Shown here: positions 43,181-52,646 of the stretch, in pieces | Position numbering within the stretch: position 1 is the first letter of the stretch | Layout of the letters: every line of letters begins with the position of its first letter | Origin: CAYJLF01 sp964371055 | GTDB lineage: Bacteria; Eisenbacteria; RBG-16-71-46; CAIMUX01 | Length of the DNA stretch: 64,000 bases | Reading direction: 5' to 3' | NCBI GenBank assembly: GCA_964371055.1 | Contig: CAYJLF010000002.1 | Coordinates: forward strand, 186,001-250,000 | Program-made: the position numbers and the translations under genes | The notes under the pieces: model-generated | What the model saw: only the letters and a program-made list of their open reading frames with translations | Database searches by the model: none | What the model was told of the DNA's origin: nothing

Positions 43181-43380
43181 CCGGAATCGGGAGGAGACGA
43201 ACCGTGTCATCACTCCGGACGCTGATCTTTCGTCTGCGGGTCCGGGAGTCGATTTTCGCATTTAAGAGCGGGAGTGCGTTGGCGTGAGCCGCCGGCCGTG
43301 AAGTGCGAGAAGAGCGTCCGATCGATTCGTAGCACAGGCGGGATCGGCGGTTTCCGTACTTCCCGATCAGGGAGGACGCC

Positions 43381-44028
43381 ATGTGGAAGGTGATTGTTCT
43401 GACTCTGGTGAACCTGGTTCTGGCCAGCGCCGCAGTTGGCGGGGGGACAGCCAGATCCGCTGCGTCAGAGGGCGAGTTTTTCGCTGAACTGTGCCTGCGG
43501 GTCGGCTATGACCACTACTCGTACGTCCGGCCGACGACGATTCCCGATGGCGATGCGCATGGAGTCATGATCGGGCCTTTGGCCGTGCCGGACGACGGGA
43601 CGACCATCGAAGGGGTCATCCTGCGGATCAGGTTGTTTCACGCCCGGACCCCCGATCTTGGGCTCAGGCTCTGCTACGACGGGAACAACGACGGTCTCCC
43701 CGATGCGTCCGTTGCCCTCCAGCCTTATCTGGCGCGCACCAACGCCTGCGTGCCGGTGGAGCGGTACTGCTGCCCGGCCGCCATGGACGGGGCGTACTTC
43801 TTCCGGGACGGCCTCTACGGAAGGAGGGACGTGGCGGCGGTACCGGTGCCCGGCGAGCCGCGCGATCCAATCGACAACGGAGTCGATGTGTCGTTCTCCG
43901 TCTTCGACGGGCTGAGCAAGGGTGGGACGTTCTACGTCTCTGCGGTCGACAGCCTCCCCGGCGACACGGGAATGGTCCGGGACTGGACGGTGTACACGCG
44001 CCAGCCCCTCTACGGAGCCGTCCGCTGA
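43381..44028 (+). CDS. Small secreted protein of unknown function
   Basis: Protein of 215 residues; ATG 43381 follows GGGAGGACG. Signal peptide (VIVLTLVNLVLASAAVGGG). The rest is beta-rich with four to five Cys: ELCLRVGYDHYSYVRP, VILRIRLFHARTPDLGLRLC, YDGNNDGLPD and ACVPVERYCCPA. The YDGNNDGLPD stretch resembles a calcium-binding D-x-N-x-D-G loop. The C-terminal half has DVSFSVFDGLSKGGTFYVSA, similar in style to jelly-roll P-domains, but I do not assign a family. It diverges from the ECF sigma gene across 267 bp. Confidence 0.72.
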   Translation: MWKVIVLTLVNLVLASAAVGGGTARSAASEGEFFAELCLRVGYDHYSYVRPTTIPDGDAHGVMIGPLAVPDDGTTIEGVILRIRLFHARTPDLGLRLCYDGNNDGLPDASVALQPYLARTNACVPVERYCCPAAMDGAYFFRDGLYGRRDVAAVPVPGEPRDPIDNGVDVSFSVFDGLSKGGTFYVSAVDSLPGDTGMVRDWTVYTRQPLYGAVR

Positions 44029-44060
44029 CCGGGGCCTCGCCTTGCATGGGGACCGGTCCA

Positions 44061-44094
44061 GGGGCCGGAGGGCGAACGCAAAGCCTCCGGCCCC
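44061..44094 (+). terminator. Strong hairpin after the small secreted protein gene
   Basis: A perfect 11-bp stem, GGGGCCGGAGG (44061-44071) with CCTCCGGCCCC (44084-44094), followed by GTCCTTTCC, starts 33 bp after the stop at 44028. A good intrinsic-terminator candidate. Confidence 0.6.
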
Positions 44095-44218
44095 GTCCTT
44101 TCCGCCGGGCGGCCGAAGCCGGCGCGCCGTCGGGAGCTTGCGTGAAGACCCCTCCCATGGTCCGATCGAGGGAAAACGGGGAGAATCCGCACGCGCTCGC
44201 CACGGGAGGACGACGAAG

Positions 44219-45274
44219 ATGCTGAACGACGACATCCTGGTCTCTCAATACCGCTCCGCGCTCAAGATGCTGCGCGCCGCCGTCGTCGCCTGCCCCGCAC
44301 GGGCGTGGAACGACCCATCTTCTGAGAATCGCTCCTGGCAGATCGCCTACCACGCCGTCTTCTATGCGCATCTCTACCTCAGCCGCTCCGAGACGGCGTT
44401 CCAGCCCTGGGAGAAGTCGATCCCGGAGTACAACTTTCTGGGTCGCCTCCCCTGGCCGCCGCACGATCCGCCGAAGATCGGGCGCCCTTATGAACGGGCC
44501 GAGATCCTGGAGTACTGCGATCTGGTCATCGCGCGGGTGCGCGACCTCGTGCGGGAGGCTCCCCTCAGCGGCGCCTCGGGGTTTCACTGGCTCCCGATGG
44601 GCCGGCGCGAGTTGCATCTCTACAACCTCCGGCACATTCAGCATCATACCGGGCAGCTGATCGAACGCCTGCGGGCCGGGGGAATCGGGGGGCAGGAGTG
44701 GCTGGGAATGAAGCCGGATGGCGGCGCGGCGACGGAGGCGAAAACGGATGCGGCAACAGTGGCGGGGGTGGAGCCCGGCCACGCCGAGAAGGAATCCGCA
44801 CCCACGGCGCTCTTTCCGACCCCGGCCAGCGTCGTCTCCCTGCGGGAGATCACGGCCGAGACCGTGCGGGGAGTCTGCGATCTCGCGACTCGCGAGTCCC
44901 AGCGGAACTTCGTGGCGCCGAATGCCGTCTCCCTCGCGGAGGCGTTGTTCTCTGACCGGGCCTGGTTCCGGGGCGTCTATGCCGGCGAAACCGCGGTCGG
45001 CTTCGTCATGCTGCACGAGGATCCCGGGAAGCCCGAGTACTACCTCTGGCGCTTCATGATCGACGGCCGCTATCAGGGAATGGGATTCGGCCGCCTCGCG
45101 ATGGACCTCGTGATCAAGCGGGTCCGGTCGCTGCCGGGCGCGCGCGAACTGCTGACCAGCGTCGTGCCGGGTGAGGGAAGCCCTCAGGAGTTCTACGAGC
45201 GCCTGGGCTTCCGTCCGACCGGCGACTGGGACGACGGAGAAGCCGTGCTACGGCTGGAACTACCAGGGTGCTGA
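44219..45274 (+). CDS. DinB-like / GNAT acetyltransferase fusion
   Basis: Protein of 351 residues; ATG 44219 lies 8 nt after GGGAGGA. Residues 1-155 are a DinB-type four-helix domain with the metal-binding histidines in IAYHAVFYAHLYLS and RHIQHHTGQLIERL. A linker rich in Ala, Thr and Glu covers about 165-200. Residues 205-351 are a GNAT domain like spermidine or BltD acetyltransferases: RGVYAGETAVGFVMLH, WRFMIDGRYQGMGFGRLAMD (acetyl-CoA loop Q-x-x-G-x-G/R) and FYERLGFRPTGDWDDGE. DinB-fold enzymes include thiol transferases and detoxification enzymes, so a resistance role with acetyl transfer is plausible. The substrate is unknown. Confidence 0.84.
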   Translation: MLNDDILVSQYRSALKMLRAAVVACPARAWNDPSSENRSWQIAYHAVFYAHLYLSRSETAFQPWEKSIPEYNFLGRLPWPPHDPPKIGRPYERAEILEYCDLVIARVRDLVREAPLSGASGFHWLPMGRRELHLYNLRHIQHHTGQLIERLRAGGIGGQEWLGMKPDGGAATEAKTDAATVAGVEPGHAEKESAPTALFPTPASVVSLREITAETVRGVCDLATRESQRNFVAPNAVSLAEALFSDRAWFRGVYAGETAVGFVMLHEDPGKPEYYLWRFMIDGRYQGMGFGRLAMDLVIKRVRSLPGARELLTSVVPGEGSPQEFYERLGFRPTGDWDDGEAVLRLELPGC

Positions 45275-45311
45275 GCACCCTGCTGAGACCGCCGCCGGGG
45301 TGACGGCGGTC
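45265..45311. terminator. Double hairpin between convergent genes
   Basis: AGGGTGC/GCACCCT (45265-45281, loop TGA, which is the stop of the fusion gene) is followed by GACCGCCG (45287-45294) paired with CGGCGGTC (45304-45311). The second arm reaches into the stop codon of the convergent terC gene. A compact two-way terminator. Confidence 0.5.
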
Positions 45312-46038
45312 AGTGCGCTCCGGCGCCCGTTCTCTCCGCGCGACGCCGGAGCCGCAGGTTCAGCATCTCCACGAAGACCGAGAACGCCATCGCGAAGTAG
45401 ACGTACCCCTTCGGGATATGGTGGTGCAACCCGTCGGCCACGAGCATCACGCCGATCAGGAGCAGGAAGCTCAGCGCCAGCATCTTGATCGTCGGGTGCC
45501 GGTCGACGAAGTGGCTGATCGATCCCGACGACAGCATCATCACCGCGATGGCGATCACGATCGCGGCGATCATCACCGGCACGCGATTGGTCATGCCGAC
45601 GGCCGTGATGACCGAGTCGAGCGAGAAGACGATGTCGAGCAGGGCGATCGTCACGATCACGCCCGCGAACGAGCTCGCCCGCCGTGGCGCGTGGTGCTCC
45701 TCGCCGCCCTCGAGCTTGTCGTGGATTTCGTGCGTGCTCTTGGCCAGCAGGAAGAGACCACCGGCGATGAGGATGAGGTCGCGGCCCGAGAACTCGTGAC
45801 CGAAGAGGCCGAAGAACGGCTCGGTCAGGCGCATGATCCACGTGATGGAGAGCAACAGCAGGATTCGGGTGATCATGGCGAGCGCCAGGCCGAAGACGCG
45901 CGCGCGCCCCTGCTGGCCGACGGGGAGCTTGGAGGCCAGGATCGAGATGAAGATGATGTTGTCGATCCCGAGCACCACCTCCATGGCCGTGAGGGTGATG
46001 AGCGCGAGCCAGATCTGGGGGTCGGTGATCCAGTGCAT
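45310..46038 (-). CDS. TerC family integral membrane protein
   Basis: Protein of 242 residues. ATG 46038 (MHWITDPQIW) follows GGGAGG; the longer open frame upstream is proline/arginine-rich noise. Seven helices. Family marks are MEVVLGIDNIIFISILASKL and LLDIVFSLDSVITAVGM, each with the acidic residues that bind metal, plus a His-rich loop (EGGEEHHAPRRAS). TerC proteins have been linked to tellurite resistance and, more recently, to manganese export that supplies exported metalloenzymes. With several exported metalloproteases in this window a metal-handling role is attractive, but that is inference. Confidence 0.92.
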   Translation of the reverse strand: MHWITDPQIWLALITLTAMEVVLGIDNIIFISILASKLPVGQQGRARVFGLALAMITRILLLLSITWIMRLTEPFFGLFGHEFSGRDLILIAGGLFLLAKSTHEIHDKLEGGEEHHAPRRASSFAGVIVTIALLDIVFSLDSVITAVGMTNRVPVMIAAIVIAIAVMMLSSGSISHFVDRHPTIKMLALSFLLLIGVMLVADGLHHHIPKGYVYFAMAFSVFVEMLNLRLRRRAERTGAGAH

Positions 46039-46141
46039 AGCGAGGGCCTCCCGTCGGTTTAGGGGGCCCATTGTGCCGGGGAGGGCGCCGAAGCGCAACG
46101 TGCGCCGGGGGCGGCCGGACCGATCCGCGAAAGGCTGTGCC

Positions 46142-49100
46142 CTACCGCGCCGGCAAGGCCGGCGGGGGCGGAGCCGAGGTTCCGGCGGCGGAAGCGGTGG
46201 TGGAAGCGGGGGTGTCACCCGGCACCCAGGCACGAGGCCGCCGCCACGGCAGCGGACCTTGTCCCCGCGCCCACGCGATGACGACCCGCCCGTGCAGGGC
46301 CGCGTCCTCGGCCAGGACATAGAACGTGGGGAGCACGACCAGAGTCAGGGCGGTCCCGGCCAGCAGGCCCCCCAGGATCGCGCGCGCCATCGGCGAGTAC
46401 TTGGCGTCGCCGACGCTGCTGTCGCCCACCGCCATCGGGATGAGTCCCAAGGCCGTGGTGGCGGCCGTCATGAGGATCGGCCGGAAGCGGTCGTTCCCCC
46501 CGGCGAGGATCGCCTCGCCGCGGTTCATCCCCTCCCGTCGCAGCCGGTTGACCCGGTCGATCAGGACGATGCCGTTGTTCACGATCACGCCGATCAGCAC
46601 CACGATGCCGATCATCGCCATGATGTTGAACGGCGTGTGGGTGAGGAGCAGGGTCCAGACCACCCCCAAGGCGGCGAACGGGATGCAGAGCATGATCACC
46701 AGAGGGTGCAGGAATGACTCGAAAAGCGCCGCCATCACGAAGTAGACGCAGCAGATGGCGAGGAGAATGTCGAGCCCCATGGCGTTCTGCTCCTGCTGCG
46801 AGCGTTGCATCTCCCTCCCGAACGACCAGCTGTATCCCGCGGGGAAGTCGAACCCGTCCATCATCCGACGGACGTCGTCGGTCAGGGCCTTGAACTCCTT
46901 CCCCTCGTAGCTGCCGGTGATGGTGCGGGCGGTCTTCTGGCGTTCCCGGTAGATCTGTCCCGCGCTGCGTCCCATCTCGAAGCGGGCGACCTGGTCGAGG
47001 CGCACCGGCCGTTCATCGACCATCGTGACCGGCAGCGCCGCGAGATTCTCGATCGTCCGCCGCTGGGTCGGCTCGAGCTGGATCCCCATCTCGACCTCGC
47101 GCTCCTTCGTTTCGAAGTCGCGCAGGGGCACGCCGCGGAAGGTCAGGCCGAGGACCTGCGCCAGGCTGCCGGGAGTGAGGCCGAGCGCCGCCGCCCGGTC
47201 GCGGTCGAGCAGCACCTGGATCTCCTCGCTCGAGCGGTCGCGCCCTGTGTTCACGTCTTCCAGCCCCGGGAGGAGGCGCAGGCGGCGCTGCACCTCCTGG
47301 GCGTAGCTCTCGAGCAGCTGGCTGTCGTCGCCGAAAAGCGTGACGGAAAGCTTCTGGGCCCCTCGCCCCACTTCCTCGTCATCCCCGAGACGATACTCCA
47401 CGCCCGCCTGCACCGGCAGATGATCGCGGAGCCAGCCACGCAGCTTCTTCATCTCCCCCTCGCCGAGGCGCGCGTCGCGGTCGAAGTAGAGCCGGATGGT
47501 GGCGGCGTTGTCTTCGTAGACGCTGTAGACCGACTCGACGTGCAGGGAGTCCCGGCGCGCGAGGAGGAACTGCTCCACCGGCAGCACGAATTCCTCGACG
47601 CGGTAGATGTTGGCGTTGTCCTTCAGGTCGAAGCCGATCCGGAGGAACTCGAGCTTCATCCCGCGCTCCGAGTCGGCCTCGGGGCCGAAGTCGGCCACCT
47701 TGGCGACCAGCACCGTGAGAAGCACCACTCCGGGGAGCAGCAAAAGGCCGGTCCGGCGCGGGTGGCGCAACGCGGTCCAGCGCAGCAGGTGCACATAGCG
47801 GGCGCGCGCCCGTTGCAGGAATCCGAACTCCGGCGCGGCACCCCGGTCGCGGGAGCGGGCCGCCATCAGGGGGACGAGCGTCAGGCAGACCAGAAGGGAG
47901 AAGATCATGGTGATCGACAGCGTCAATCCGACTTCGGACATGAAGCTGGTGAACATGTTCCCCTTGGAGAGGACGACCGGCGCGAAGACGATGACCGTGG
48001 TCAGAGTCGAGGCCGTGACCGCCATCGCCACCTCGGATGTGCCGGCGCGCGCCGCCTCCCACGGACCCTCGCCGTTCTGGCGGCGATGGATCGACTCCAG
48101 CACGACGATCGCATTGTCGACCAGCATCCCGACGGCCAGCATCAACCCCATCATGGTCAGCACGTTGAGCGATCGCCCGGTCAGATAGAGGAAAGAACAG
48201 GTGGTGATGACGCTGAAGGGAATGGCCACGGAGATGATGAGCGTCGTCCGGAGACGCCGCAGGAAGAGGAAGAGCACACCGATCGCCAGCAGCGAGCCGA
48301 AGAGCCCCGCGCCGAGGAGCCCTTTCAGCGAACCCGTGATCTGGTCGGCCTGGTCGAAGAAGAGGACAACGTCGATTCCCTCCAGGGCCGGATCGCTTTT
48401 GATTTCATCGAGCACTGCGTGGACCCGCCGCGAGACCTCGACGATGTTGGCGCCGGAAGCCTTCTGAATGGAGAAGGCCACGGCCGGCTCGCCGTTCAGA
48501 TGGCGCCGGTAGGCGGGGGCCGGCTCGCCGTAGATCACCTCCGCGACATCCTTCAGGCGCACGCCGGCGTCGTTGACCCGGAGATCGCTGATCTCCGCCA
48601 GATCGCGGAACTGTCCCAGGCTGCGCACCACCACTTTGCGGCGTCCGTCCCGCACCATCCCGGCCGAGAGATCGACGTTGTTGGCGTTCAGTTCGCGGAA
48701 GAGGCGGTCGACATCGACCTGGTGCTGGATGATCTTGTCGAGCCAGAGATAGATCGACACCTGTTGCGGCAGGATCCCGTCGACCTGGACGCGGCCCACC
48801 CCGTCGATCCTCCGCAGCGGGTTGATCACCCGCCGCTCGAGCAGGTCGTAGGAGCCGGCGAGGTCGCGCCCGCGGGCGCTGATCCGTCCTTCGAGGATCG
48901 GGATGTCATTGGAGTTGAAGCTGAAAAGATAGAAGTCGCGGAGGTCGCGCGGCAGCACCGGACGGACCTGGTCCATTTTCTCTTTCACTTCCATCCGGAG
49001 CGCGTCGACGCTGCGGCCGAACTGGAAGGTGACCCCGACGAAGCAGTACTGGTCGTTCGACTCGGAGAAGATGTAGTCGACATCCCCGAGGGTGGCCATC

Positions 49101-49309
49101 ATCTCCTCGATCGGTCGCGCAATCTCCCGCTCCACCTGGTCGGGGACAGCATTCGGGTAGGGGACGTAGACGCCGATGAACGGGAAGTCCATCTGCGGAA
49201 GGAAGTCGAGCTTGAGCCGGGAGACGCTGACGGCGCCGAGGACCAGAAGAGCCGCGGTCAGCACGAGGACCGTGACCGGCTTCTGCAGCGAATGATCGGA
49301 GAGACTCAT
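46142..49309 (-). CDS. RND efflux pump, inner-membrane subunit 1
   Basis: Protein of 1055 residues; AcrB/MexB-type layout of two six-helix halves with large periplasmic loops. The TM4 segment reads MLAVGMLVDNAIVVLESIHRR, with Asp-Asn where AcrB has Asp-Asp. RND helix signatures include VLFLFLRRLRTTLIISVAIP and, near the end, GIVVLIGVIVNNGIVLIDRV. The last 40 residues are Pro/Ala/Ser-rich (GDTPASTTASAAGTSAPPPP), extending past the last helix into the cytoplasm. It starts 10 bp after the second RND gene and should be cotranscribed with it and the adaptor. No TolC-type channel gene lies next to them. The substrate is unknown. Confidence 0.93.
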   Translation of the reverse strand: MSLSDHSLQKPVTVLVLTAALLVLGAVSVSRLKLDFLPQMDFPFIGVYVPYPNAVPDQVEREIARPIEEMMATLGDVDYIFSESNDQYCFVGVTFQFGRSVDALRMEVKEKMDQVRPVLPRDLRDFYLFSFNSNDIPILEGRISARGRDLAGSYDLLERRVINPLRRIDGVGRVQVDGILPQQVSIYLWLDKIIQHQVDVDRLFRELNANNVDLSAGMVRDGRRKVVVRSLGQFRDLAEISDLRVNDAGVRLKDVAEVIYGEPAPAYRRHLNGEPAVAFSIQKASGANIVEVSRRVHAVLDEIKSDPALEGIDVVLFFDQADQITGSLKGLLGAGLFGSLLAIGVLFLFLRRLRTTLIISVAIPFSVITTCSFLYLTGRSLNVLTMMGLMLAVGMLVDNAIVVLESIHRRQNGEGPWEAARAGTSEVAMAVTASTLTTVIVFAPVVLSKGNMFTSFMSEVGLTLSITMIFSLLVCLTLVPLMAARSRDRGAAPEFGFLQRARARYVHLLRWTALRHPRRTGLLLLPGVVLLTVLVAKVADFGPEADSERGMKLEFLRIGFDLKDNANIYRVEEFVLPVEQFLLARRDSLHVESVYSVYEDNAATIRLYFDRDARLGEGEMKKLRGWLRDHLPVQAGVEYRLGDDEEVGRGAQKLSVTLFGDDSQLLESYAQEVQRRLRLLPGLEDVNTGRDRSSEEIQVLLDRDRAAALGLTPGSLAQVLGLTFRGVPLRDFETKEREVEMGIQLEPTQRRTIENLAALPVTMVDERPVRLDQVARFEMGRSAGQIYRERQKTARTITGSYEGKEFKALTDDVRRMMDGFDFPAGYSWSFGREMQRSQQEQNAMGLDILLAICCVYFVMAALFESFLHPLVIMLCIPFAALGVVWTLLLTHTPFNIMAMIGIVVLIGVIVNNGIVLIDRVNRLRREGMNRGEAILAGGNDRFRPILMTAATTALGLIPMAVGDSSVGDAKYSPMARAILGGLLAGTALTLVVLPTFYVLAEDAALHGRVVIAWARGQGPLPWRRPRAWVPGDTPASTTASAAGTSAPPPPALPAR

Positions 49310-49319
49310 GATCCGGCCT

Positions 49320-52300
49320 TCAAGATTTCCGGTCGAGCGACACGTAGAGGACCGGAATGACGACCAGGGTGAGAAGCGTCGCGAGGGAGAGTCCCCCGAT
49401 GACCGCGATCGCCATCGGAGAGCGGATCTCGGCCCCCTCTCCCAGCCCCAGCGCCATCGGCAGCAGTCCCAGCACCGTGGTCGCCGTGGTCATGAAGATC
49501 GGCCGCAGGCGGACGGAAGCGGCCTCGATCACCGCCGCGTGCTTCGCCAATCCTTCCTTCCGCCGCTGGTTGATGAAATCGACCAGCACGATCGCGTTGT
49601 TGACCACGATGCCGGCGAGGAGAATCACGCCGATCAGGACTACGACGCTGATGGCGGTGCCGGTGGCGGCCAGAGCCAGGATGACCCCGACCATCCCGAG
49701 CGGAACCGCGAGGAGGATGACCAGGGGATGGAGGAACGACTCGAACTGGCTGGCCATGACCAGGTAGACCATGAAGATAGCCAAGAGCGCCGCCAGGAGG
49801 AGGCTGCGGAAGGAGACGGCGATCTCCTCATTCTGCCCGCCGAGCGTGGCCAGGAGCTGAGGAGGAGGCGGATTGCGCCGGATGAGCTCCTCGACCTCGC
49901 CGATCGCCCCGCCGAGATCGCGACCGGATAGATCGGCGCGGATGATCGCCACACGCTGCTGCCCCTGGCGGGTGATCTGCGCCGGTCCCCGTCCCAGCGC
50001 GACGTCGGCCACCGACGACAACGGCACGGGGATCCCGTCCCGCTCGGTCACGACGAGGTTGGCGACCTGTCCCACCTCCATCGTGCGCGCCTGCGCGGTG
50101 CGGACGAGGATGTCGAGCTGGCGGTCCCGTTCCTTCAGCTTGGTCGCGACCTCGCCGTGGATCTTGTTGCGCAGGGTGCGGGCGACCGTCTCCAGGTCCA
50201 GGTCGAGCGACGCCATCCGATCCCGGCGGAACGAGATCTGGACCTCGGGACTGCCGGCCTCGAGGCTGGTGCGCAGGTCGCGGAGGCCGCGCATGCCTTT
50301 CATCTCGTCCATCAGGCGGCCGGAATAAGCGGCCAGCTCGTCCAGGTCGTGGCCGAAGACGAGCACCTCCACCGGGGTCTGGAAGCTGAAGAAGGTCGGC
50401 CTCCGGAACGTGTAGCGGATGTCGGTGGAAGTGCTGAGGACGCCGCGGACGGTCTCGATCAGGGCGGCTTCCTGGCGGGCATCGCCGGGATCGCGAAGGA
50501 CGAAGTTGAGGCTCGCCACGTCCTCCCGCTTGTCGGTGCGTGCGCTCCCCGCCTCGGGGCTCTCGCCCACCGTGGCGTGGAAGAGCCGGAGTCGGGAGTC
50601 GCCCTGCAACCGTCCCTCGAGCTCGCGCACGCGAGCCTCGGTCGTGCCGAGCGGAGTCCCCGGAGGAAACTCGAGGTCGAAGGCGAACTCACCCTGGGAG
50701 AACTGAGGGACCAGCTCGACGCCGAGCCCGGGCACCAGGGCGACCGAGAGGGCGAAGAGCCCCAGCGTCCCCACCAGCACCCGCCGGGGGCGTTGCAGGG
50801 CGGCGCTGAGCCAACGTGGGTAGTTTCGGGCGAGCGCGATCCAGCTTCGATCGAAGAGTGACTGGAGTGGACGGAAGAGCACGCTGAGGCCGATGGAGAG
50901 CCCGCGGCCGGCGAGAAGCGCGAGGCGCCAGAGCCCACCCGGGAGGAGGACCGTGGCGAGGCGACCCAGCCAGCGGAGTGGAAAGAGAAGGCCGCGCGCC
51001 ACGAGCCGGCCGGTCCGTGCGAACCCCGCCAGGCGAGCGTGCCGCCGACCTCCCTCGCCCGCGGAATCAGGTCCGATGCGCCCGTCCGCATGGCCGGCGT
51101 CCGGGACCGCCGAACTCGCCGCGGGGTGGCCGTCGATGGCGGCGGCCCGTTCCGCCTCGAGCGCATCGAGGAAGCCGTGGCCGCGCCGCGCGCCCGCACT
51201 GCACATCACCGGGATCAGGGTCAGGGCGGCGAGCAGCGAGACGAGCAGCGAGGCGGTCACGGTCAGCGCCTGGTCCCGGAAAATCTGCCCGGCGATTCCC
51301 TCGACGAAGACGATCGGAACGAAGACGGCGACGGTGGTCAGGGTGGAGGCGGTCACCGCCCGGCCGACCTCGACCGTGCCGTTGCGCGTGGCATCCCAGA
51401 GGCCGGCCCCCGCCGCGCGGTGGCGGTTGATCGATTCGAGCACGACGATGGCGTTGTCGACCAGCATGCCGACTCCCAGCGCCAGCCCGCCGAGCGACAT
51501 GATGTTCAAGGTGACTCCCAATCGCTGCATGATGACGAAGGTCGCCACGATCGAGAGGGGGATCGCCAGACCGATGATGAAGGTGCTGCGCCGGTCGCGC
51601 AGAAAGAGGTAGAGGACGAAGATCGCGAGGACTCCTCCGATCAGGGCGTTGGACCGGACCTCCTTCACCGCGTTCTCGATGAAGAGCGATTGGTCGGAGA
51701 TGACCTCGGCTCGCACCCCTTCCGGGAGGGAAGATCGGAGCTGTCCGAGCCGCTTCTTCACCTGGCGGGCCACCTTGACCGTGTTGGCGTCCCCCTCCTT
51801 GTAGACGGCAATCTCGACCGCCTCGGCGCCGCGCACGCGGGAGATGACTTCGCGCTCCCGGTAGCCTCGCGTGATCCGGGCCACATCGGCGAGCGTGACC
51901 TTGCGCCCCGCTTCCTCGAAGAGGACAGTGCGGCCGATGTCTTCGACGCCTTGGAACTCGTTCAGAGTGCGGATCAGGAACTCCGCCTCCCGATCGCGCA
52001 GGCTGCCGCCCGAAGCGTTGATGTTGTGGCTGTCCAGGACCTGGGTGACGCGCGCGATCGGCAGGCCGAGGAGGGCGAGCTTCCCTTCATCGACGTCGAC
52101 CTGGATCTCCTCCTCCAACCCTCCGCGCACGCGCGCCGAGGCGATGCCGTCCAGGGACTCCAGATCCTTCTTCAGCAGATGGTCGCCGAGATAGCGCAAC
52201 GTCACCGGATCCCGGTCGCCGGAGAGGCCGATGCGCAGGATCGGATCGAGGTTGGGGTCGTACCGCAAGAGGACCGGCTCGCGCGAGTCTTCCGGCAGGT

Positions 52301-52646
52301 CCACGAGATCGATCTTCTCCCGGACGTCGAGGGCCGCGTAGTCCATGTCGGTGTCCCACGCGAACTCGAGCGTGATCTCCGAGGAGCCGGATCGGGAGAC
52401 CGAGCGAAGATTGCGCAAGCCCCGCACGACGGCCACGGCCTCTTCCACCGGCTCGGTTACGAGATTCTCGACCTCAGCCGGCGCCGCGTCCGGGTACTCG
52501 GTCCGGATCGTGAGCGACGGATAGGAGATATCGGGGAGGAGGTTCCACGGCAGGCGCGAGAGCGAGACCAGACCGAAGAGGACGACCGCCAGCGTCACCA
52601 TCGTCACGGTGACGGGCCGTTCCATGGAACCCTGGATCAGCTTCAC
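49320..52646 (-). CDS. RND efflux pump, inner-membrane subunit 2, with long internal insert
   Basis: Protein of 1108 residues. ATG 52646 overlaps the adaptor stop by four bases. The N-terminal periplasmic loop has YPDAAPAEVENLVTEPVEEA, and TM4 is LALGVGMLVDNAIVVLESIN. Between the sixth helix and the second half there is an insert of roughly 140 residues, where AcrB has a short amphipathic segment. It contains a His/Ala-rich linker and two extra hydrophobic stretches (GLLFPLRWLGRLATVLLPGG and RLALLAGRGLSIGLSVLF). Paired RND genes with one adaptor recall MdtBC heterotrimers. The insert is unusual and could anchor or recruit a partner. Confidence 0.92.
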   Translation of the reverse strand: MKLIQGSMERPVTVTMVTLAVVLFGLVSLSRLPWNLLPDISYPSLTIRTEYPDAAPAEVENLVTEPVEEAVAVVRGLRNLRSVSRSGSSEITLEFAWDTDMDYAALDVREKIDLVDLPEDSREPVLLRYDPNLDPILRIGLSGDRDPVTLRYLGDHLLKKDLESLDGIASARVRGGLEEEIQVDVDEGKLALLGLPIARVTQVLDSHNINASGGSLRDREAEFLIRTLNEFQGVEDIGRTVLFEEAGRKVTLADVARITRGYREREVISRVRGAEAVEIAVYKEGDANTVKVARQVKKRLGQLRSSLPEGVRAEVISDQSLFIENAVKEVRSNALIGGVLAIFVLYLFLRDRRSTFIIGLAIPLSIVATFVIMQRLGVTLNIMSLGGLALGVGMLVDNAIVVLESINRHRAAGAGLWDATRNGTVEVGRAVTASTLTTVAVFVPIVFVEGIAGQIFRDQALTVTASLLVSLLAALTLIPVMCSAGARRGHGFLDALEAERAAAIDGHPAASSAVPDAGHADGRIGPDSAGEGGRRHARLAGFARTGRLVARGLLFPLRWLGRLATVLLPGGLWRLALLAGRGLSIGLSVLFRPLQSLFDRSWIALARNYPRWLSAALQRPRRVLVGTLGLFALSVALVPGLGVELVPQFSQGEFAFDLEFPPGTPLGTTEARVRELEGRLQGDSRLRLFHATVGESPEAGSARTDKREDVASLNFVLRDPGDARQEAALIETVRGVLSTSTDIRYTFRRPTFFSFQTPVEVLVFGHDLDELAAYSGRLMDEMKGMRGLRDLRTSLEAGSPEVQISFRRDRMASLDLDLETVARTLRNKIHGEVATKLKERDRQLDILVRTAQARTMEVGQVANLVVTERDGIPVPLSSVADVALGRGPAQITRQGQQRVAIIRADLSGRDLGGAIGEVEELIRRNPPPPQLLATLGGQNEEIAVSFRSLLLAALLAIFMVYLVMASQFESFLHPLVILLAVPLGMVGVILALAATGTAISVVVLIGVILLAGIVVNNAIVLVDFINQRRKEGLAKHAAVIEAASVRLRPIFMTTATTVLGLLPMALGLGEGAEIRSPMAIAVIGGLSLATLLTLVVIPVLYVSLDRKS

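Noticed and set aside
44061..44094. Sequence ACGCAAAGCCTCCGGCC resembling part of a c-di-GMP-I (GEMM) riboswitch
   Set aside because: Only this arm matches. The 5' partner segment of the aptamer and the second stem are absent, it lies just after a stop codon, and it is fully explained as the 3' half of an 11-bp terminator hairpin.
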